Source: Mytilisepta virgata
Taxonomy: Eukaryota; Mollusca; Bivalvia; Mytilida; Mytilidae
DNA: 64,000 bases
Direction: 5' to 3'
Assembly (NCBI GenBank): GCA_028015205.1
Contig: CM051519.1
Location: forward strand, 84,279,539-84,343,538
The notes beneath the pieces were generated by a model. That model made no database searches and was not told the origin of the DNA. It saw nothing but the letters and a program-made list of their open reading frames with translations. Shown piece by piece: positions 57,801 to 64,000 of this stretch (its first letter is position 1; each line of letters begins with the position of its first letter). The position numbers and the translations under genes were made by a program.

Positions 57801-60800
57801 CTTCAAGAAATTACTCAATAAAATATTTTCACATGTTTATTTCATTAATTCAGTGTCCAAGAAAACTGATACCATACAATTTGATGAATCCACAGATAGA
57901 AAGTACCAGTATGTATATTGAAATTTACCATTCATGGCATACACTTACTCAGATGACTGTATCCACACACAGTAGTCTGTTATATAGAGATCATTCAGTA
58001 TGTTCCTGGGATAACATTCTGAGAAACACTTGTGAATGTCTAATAAACATTTCAATATTCTTTTTTTCCCTAAAAAGGAAAACAACAAAAATATCTTCAC
58101 AAAAATGCATATGTTAACATTTGTAAATTTATAAGCATATCTAAAATAGGACACAAATGCAGCTCAATCCATCATTCTGTACAATTGTTGTCAGATTTAC
58201 ATAATATGTATACAGTTGAACTCCCCTAAACTGGCCCCTCTGAAAACCAGACTCCTCAGCAAACTGAAAGCTTTCTTTTGCTCCAGAATTTACACCTATA
58301 TTTTCAAGTAAAAATATCTTCCTAAAACCGTCCCCTCTGAATTCTGAATACCGGAGATATTTCAGATCTAAAACATATTTTTTCCTGTCAAATACACCTC
58401 TAAAGACCCCCTGAACTCTGAATGGTGTATTTCATACAAAGCCTAAGTGATATGTACAGGAAAAACTCCATTCTCATGAAAGATTTTAACTCCATTTTCT
58501 ACCAAAAAAATACCAACGAAGCAGAAAGATTAAGATATAGTTACAGTTAAAGAAAAAACAAAGCCATTGTAGTGTATATAAAACTTCATGCCTTTCAATC
58601 TTTCAATTTATTTACTTCTGGTTGGATTTCAGTATAGATACGATTTAGTCCAGAACCTTAAAACTGGCACCTAGGAAAAATGTCACTTTCTACGGACCCA
58701 TAGCTGTTCCATTTATGTTCCACTGTACAACTGACCTTGCCTTTATATTGATTACCCTGTTTAGGCCTGTCTTCTATTGCATATATAATTTTGATGATTT
58801 TGACTTTCCAAAATTTTTGTCATGACCATACCTGATGAAGTATAATCCAGAAATTAGCATTATATGAACAAATACAATATTCAAGATCATTTATCATATC
58901 AATAAGGCCTGTAACTGAAATCTATAGTTTTACAAAATTCACATCTCAACTCTTATCCAATAAAGATGTCTTTTTTATCTGTAGAATGAAAAGATATAAA
59001 CAGTTTTGCCCTATAACAAATTACCTGTTGTTAACATACTGCTAGTTAATTAGGGAAGATGATAAATAATCTCCCTTTATCAGTAGAGATGGAAATTATC
59101 TTCCTGCCTGTTTTTTATTTAACAAAAAAATTCTTACCATGGCTAAATATTTCTGCTGTATCTTGATGTATTTTTACTGTTAATTCCCAGTGTCTGTACA
59201 GTGGGTATGATAAGCATCGTCTGTAACTGGCTGTTAGTACTTCCTGTAGTGAACTGAACATCTACAAAATTATGTAATCAATAGTGAAAACAAATATTGT
59301 GTTGACAGTGGTTTACTCAGTAAGCAAAGTATGGAATATTTTTTGTTTCCAATCCTGAAACTGCAGAAACACCAATTTTTGTTGGTAAATTTGAACCAAA
59401 AATTTAAGTATTCCACAAACTGCATACATGTTATTAAGTCTATGTTTTTACTAGAAAAATACAAGCCCACAAAATTTTGTAACCTCAAAACCAGTCAATT
59501 TTCATTGAATCACAAAAACTGATTAAACAGTACATGGAAGCATTTTGTTCCCATTTTTTAAATTTTTGCTGATGGATTCCAACAAATGAAAATATGGAGC
59601 ATTTACAAAGATCCACTTCAAAGTTACAAAATTATGAGGCCATGAGTGTGTTTAATTACTTACATCAAGCCATGATAATGTTGAACTCAATTTACTTATG
59701 GTCCATGAAGATTCTACCTATAAAATGTGTGACAAATTTAATGTCGTGCTATTACAATGTATACTTTGTTTTAAGGTTATGTACATTTAAAAATAAATAT
59801 TTTATACGTAGATGAAAATTAACTGTATGTTATGCTTGAACTTTTAGCACAATTTAATTAAAACCTATTATATTACTGAAAAATGAAATGAAGAAGCTAC
59901 AAACCTTAAACAGGATGAAATAAAAGTTGGGATATTGTCTGAAAAAAGGGAGATAACCCCATTAGGGGGCTGGCATAAGAACTTACATTATGCTCTCCTT
60001 CAGTAGTCCTTCGGTCATAACAGTAAGCAAATATTATGTCAACCAACCCAAGGTACACTGAAATCTTATTGTCAATCAAATCTATTTATATGTTAAGAAA
60101 CTTCTTAAAAATATTACTTCCAAAATATTAAACTACCGTCTCAAACATTTCCACATAAAAGTTCATATTTCTACAATAAAAATTAAATAATCTGAACAAT
60201 GATATCTAGTAGGTCTAAGTTAAGGCATATTTTGTTTATTAGTGGGTTTTTTTTGGGGGGTTTACAAAATAACAAATTTTATTTATGTCATATAAGCATT
60301 CAGTTTGGTTAATGGATGAAAAGATACATTTTCAAACATTTAGACAGGATAGGAATAGACAATATTTTGTAATCCACATATTTAGATGATATATATCAAG
60401 TTAATTCCAATTGCATAGAAATTGTATTTCAATTTTTTTCCTGGGAGAAAACTCATCAAAAAATTCTTTAAAGACATGTGTTAAATTACATGAAATAATA
60501 TATTTTTCAGTCCAAATTAAAGGATACATTCTTTCTTTGGCAAATTTTTCATTCTTTCCCTTTCTTCTTCATCGAAATTCTCTGAAAATCCATTATGTAT
60601 AACAATCAACATAACAAACAAACATATACAAAATAAACAAAAATCAGAAATACTAATTCTATGATACAACAATTCTGATTCATCAAGATTCAAAAAGTAG
60701 CAACAACAAAACCATCAAATGACCATGTTTTTATGTATAGGTCTATCTTGTTTTAAATTTTCATATTTGTATTGTTTCTTGAAGAGCTTCAAATTCATCC

Positions 60801-63464
60801 ATATCACTGAAATTACTTTACACTTTGACACTTTTCATGGTGTATGATAATCAAATCATGATTTTTTTCAAATCAAATTAATAATTTAACATCCAATAAA
60901 GCTTCGACCTTTGATTTCCTGATTTTTTTACATGTCAAAAATAGGCTCTGACATGAATGTCTCTGTTTTAATGCTTATATCAGCAATAAATTTAAAACAA
61001 TACCTGAGCTGACAGTACTGTTTACCATTGCTTAATTTCATATAGATTTCCACAGTTTATGACATGATAAAGAAAAAATTCTCACATCAAAATTCAAAAA
61101 ATAATTGTTCTACAATGCCAAATGGTCAAGTGGAGCCAACATTCTACTGTCAATACATCTTTATAACAAACATAACAGAATCATTTGTTTATGAACTAGT
61201 TCCTATGTCCTATATAAGCCTACCTAAAGAATCATCACTGGGACAGTAACACAGTAAACCTTGTATAGCATCATCATCGTATAAATCTGCCCTGAAAGAA
61301 ATGCAAATAATCGTTTCAGTAAATCCTATTTCTGTTGCCTCTGTACAATGAGAAAGTTTATTGTGTAGTTTCAAATTAAATATCTGCTTGATTTGAAAAA
61401 GCCCTTTCTTAACTTTTTTAACAATTTTGTTTTTGGTCACTACCTCCTTGTAAACAAAAGATATGGTAGCAGTTTTTATTGAAATTTTTATTCACCTTTT
61501 AATGTAGAAGTCATACAAGAAGCTACTTCAAAATACCCACAGATAATGATCTTCATCAAACTTCTCAGTTTCTGCTATCTGTCTTTTCTCTCTCCTGTCA
61601 GACATAATACACTGATCTGGGGTCTTTAAGTCCACTATATCAACTATTTCATCCTAGAAAGGTAAAAAATTTATTTTATTGCCTATGACTTGTTTTTAAT
61701 ATTTTTAGACTTACTTTTTCTTAGATAAAATAAATAAAACATTTCATTTGTATATACTGTAAAATCACTAATTTTCGTGGGGTTAAAATCTCGTGGATTT
61801 GCTTCTGAAAATGATTTCGTGGGGATAAAATTTTGTGGATTTCAAATTTAACATAATTATTAACCATGGAATTGTATTTGAGCATTTTGAATGTACTTTT
61901 AACGACCTATCCATGGAGGAAATTGATAGAAGTGAGCATCCCACACCTTGGATGTTGTCAAAATACCTTGACTGTATTATCAAATGATAATGACATATGC
62001 ATTTGGGTGTTAAATTTCACTCATGCTCATCGACAATAAAATTGTAATTTACAATGAATTTAAAAGAAATAATGTTTGTTTACATTTATTTTCTATACTT
62101 TTAATGTTAAGAAATATTAGTATATCACATATTTGTAAAATTTGATTATTACAAATGAAAAAGTACAATGCATGTCATTTTTTTTAAAATTAGATATTTA
62201 TTCTAATTTATTACAAGAAAGGTCATGCAATTTAAATCTTGTTTTCTGCCTCCTGTTTGTCGTTTAATATTTTTGTCTGAAAGTGAATGAACACACAGAT
62301 ACCTGTAACCTTTTAAATACTCCCAACTTCTGATTAGCAAATCCATATTTTGGGCAGTCTAACGACAACTCTTCATCTTTATAAGGTGATTGTTCAATAT
62401 GCCAATCAAAGTCCTCTTCTTCTTCTTCTTCTTCAGTCTGTGCATCATCTGTCGGTTTAAAATTATATTACTACCTCTTTTCTAGACCCAACAAATTTCT
62501 CATTGTTGCAGAAATTTAACAAAAATTATATTTCAATTTTGGCCATTTATCAACCACATTTAGAAAATGTTAAACCCCAAAATTATCAATAGATCATGAA
62601 AGAAACACAAGAAAACCTGATATTCAATACCTTAACTTATATTTTTATGTACATGTACTGCAAGCCAAATTACTATGTACAACACGTATAATAAAGAAAC
62701 CATAATGGCAAATGCAGATTGAAACTAAAAATCGTGTCTGTAAGACACAGATGCCCCGACTAAAATGTAGGTTATCATGTTTGAATGCTGAGGCACATCT
62801 GCTGATGAAGTTTCGTTGATATACTATGCTTAGTTCCAAAGAAATGAACCTAAAGGCAAAACTTAACCAGAGTGGCTCAAGCATAAAATGTAGGTAATAA
62901 TGACCCAATTATTGTATGACTGCTCATTACTACCCAAGGCACATCCACTAATGAAGATTCATTGGTACACTATGCTAAGTTTCAGAGAAATGAACCTGAG
63001 TGCAAAACTTAACCACATAGTTTGGATGTATGGACAGACAAGGGTAACTCTATATGCCCCATCCACATTCATGGGCAGGGCATAAAAAGTGGAATTCCAT
63101 TAAAATGCAATAAAAACCATCCCGACCATCAACCTATTCATAATCTTTGTTCTTTTTGCCTTTAGAAAAGACGGACGACAAATTCAGATATCAAAGATAA
63201 ATTGGTCTGAAATGGAGAAAATACTCCACTGATTATAGGAAACAAAAACAAAAACTATAACTGTGAGTGACCTCACTGAGTGATACCCTTTGTTTGCAGA
63301 TGGTATAATAAAAATGTTTACTTTTTATGTTTCCTCACCTAAAACTTCAATCAAAGGAGATTGTATAGTTGTCTGCCCTTTAGGTGTCAGTAGTTTAGTT
63401 ATCATATCTAATCCTTCGAATGTTTCTCCTTCTGTTTCTTTAGGTACTCTAACTGTGAATGACC
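54862..63464 (-). CDS. SHQ1: SHQ1, H/ACA ribonucleoprotein assembly factor (11 exons, N-terminus missing)
   Basis: Minus-strand exons, 5' to 3': 63464-63339, 62448-62303, 61653-61541, 61291-61224, 60581-60528, 60057-59987, 59717-59664, 59261-59138, 58069-57949, 57516-57477 and 55185-54862. Their 1241 nt read continuously through GT/AG junctions, giving 413 residues plus stop. SHQ1 chaperones dyskerin/Cbf5 before H/ACA snoRNP assembly (family knowledge). Diagnostic segments: [67 protein letters not shown] and SLAEALKK. The C-terminus is an acidic Ser/Asp/Glu tail. The N-terminal CS-like domain exon is not in the window. The linkers around LCYCPSDD and LPKKE are shorter than in vertebrates, so one or two micro-exons may have been missed. 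Confidence 0.94.
55634..56856. mobile_element. TIR element with seven ~165-bp internal tandem repeats (SHQ1 last intron)
   Basis: Ends gtgtcacctgcgga (left, about 55640) and tccgcaggcgacat (right, about 56840) are inverted. Inside, gcattaaggttaatgc occurs near 55715, 55891, 56057, 56216, 56381, 56548 and 56712, spacing 159-176 bp. Each unit has a poly-C/poly-T tract (accccccctttttttt) and a gttatggagtagttgaggat phrase. The right end carries gacagatagtgatccctatg before the terminus. Same architecture as 19899-21594, but a different family. Open frames in it are artefacts. Confidence 0.75.
58209..58735. repeat. Possible mariner/Tigger-type relic in a SHQ1 intron
   Basis: Begins tacagttgaactcccctaaa, a start typical of Tigger-like MITEs. 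A weak inverted partner (ttccactgtacaactga) lies near 58720. The interior is diverged. Confidence 0.3.
61757..61850. repeat. Short dispersed repeat (ttcgtgggg type) in a SHQ1 intron
   Basis: tactgtaaaatcactaattttcgtggggttaaaa-like beginning with an internal near-duplicate (tttcgtggggataaaattt). This resembles a small repeat common in mollusc introns; the opposite end is not clear. Confidence 0.3.
62730..63095. mobile_element. Element with two ~155-bp internal repeats (SHQ1 intron)
   Basis: Two diverged units, about 62766-62915 and 62916-63070, share ctgatgaagtttcgttgata / ctaatgaagattcattggta, then ctatgct-agtt, then gaaatgaacct, then caaaacttaacca. The right end is catgggcagggcataaaaag, the usual end of this class of mollusc element; the left end has gacacagatgccccgac. 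Third unrelated member of the tandem-core class in the window. Confidence 0.6.
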
Positions 63465-63657
63465 CTAAAAAATAAAAATTCAGTTTACTCATCTTCATAA
63501 ATATCTTATAAAATAAAAGGGTTATAAGTACAACCTAATTGAATCATACAATTTGAAATAAATATCTTCTAGGATTTTGTAATGACCTCTCCATCAACCT
63601 AACTGATCATCACTGGTATGCCTGTTTCATAATTCCTTGATATATTTTATATATATA

Positions 63658-63846
63658 TTGTATATAATTGATACATTTGTTTGGAACTGAACAGAAATAA
63701 TTATGTTAATCCACAAAACATACATGTACTAGTATGTATTACCTGTGTTTATCATTGTATATAATTTTTGTTTGGAAATGAACAGAAATAATTGTTAATC
63801 CACAAAACATACATGTACCAGTATGTATTACCTGTGTTTATCATTT
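63658..63846. repeat. Tandem duplication of ~95 bp
   Basis: ggaactgaacagaaataatt to tattacctgtgtttatcatt is followed immediately by ggaaatgaacagaaataatt to tattacctgtgtttatcatt. Each copy contains the same minus-strand splice-donor-like sequence (acacag|gtaata). Confidence 0.85.
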
Positions 63847-63862
63847 TATCGTATTTCCTCAT
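63832..63862 (-). CDS. Candidate alternative or upstream SHQ1 exon (MRKYDKMINTG)
   Basis: On the minus strand an ATG at 63862 opens MRKYDKMINT plus one base, then a donor (acacag|gtaata). The leftover base completes the first codon (GGG, Gly) of the exon at 63464-63339, giving [14 protein letters not shown]; its KYD...G resembles the SHQ1 sequence before that point (YDADKG in human). It could be an alternative start that drops the CS-like domain, or the end of a longer exon with an in-frame stop just upstream (TGA at about 63886). Unproven. Confidence 0.3.
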
Positions 63863-64000
63863 GGCTATATCGACCTGCTGAGGCCTTCACAATTTCCCGT
63901 ATTTCGGCACTGTGACATCGTAAAGAGTTGACCCGACCCTAATATGAGCTGACCCGAATATATCAGCGACGTCATAATGTTTGACCCAACGTTGACCCGA

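Overview
The window looks like a piece of a bivalve genome, most likely a marine mussel (Mytilus-type). The reasons are AT-rich DNA with short exons and long introns, two secreted mollusc-type tyrosinase genes in tandem, a C-type lectin, and very many dispersed repeats of kinds familiar from bivalves (tRNA-derived SINEs, hairpin MITEs, TIR elements with ~155-165 bp internal tandem repeats). The species assignment is inference; no marker gene is present.

Layout. 32-1353 (+): the last three coding exons of a C-type lectin. 1.4-7.4 kb: intergenic DNA with retroelement tails and a tandem hairpin repeat. 7.67-18.25 kb (+): tyrosinase-like gene A (3 coding exons, 823 aa), whose first intron holds a LINE and a second RT relic. 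18.3-25.0 kb: a TIR element with a ~10-copy internal tandem array and a CCAGTATT/AATACTGG inverted-motif array. 25.27-33.09 kb (+): tyrosinase-like gene B (680 aa), with the same intron positions and phases as A. 33.1-47.8 kb: no confident gene; this is a dense graveyard of RT (Penelope-like) tails, three tRNA-derived SINE copies (one with a clean 12-bp target duplication) and a striking family of palindromic GATATC-rich TIR elements. 47.85-52.19 kb (+): a complete 7-exon TMBIM4 (lifeguard 4) gene, 241 aa. 54.86-63.46 kb (-): 11 exons of SHQ1, the H/ACA snoRNP assembly factor, convergent with TMBIM4; its N-terminal CS-domain exon(s) lie outside or near the right edge.

How the genes relate. 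The two tyrosinases are a tandem duplication. Their signal peptides, six copper ligands, furin-like sites and a conserved 110-bp upstream block are all retained. They differ mainly by a basic 12-residue repeat region expanded in A. TMBIM4 and SHQ1 are unrelated housekeeping neighbours.

The best candidate for something undescribed is the GATATC family. At least three copies share a TIR beginning TATGGCAAGCCGTTTTA, each copy flanked by an apparent 6-bp target duplication. Their cores are built almost wholly of AAGATATCTT palindromes. One copy sits inside an RT relic and itself contains another RT relic.
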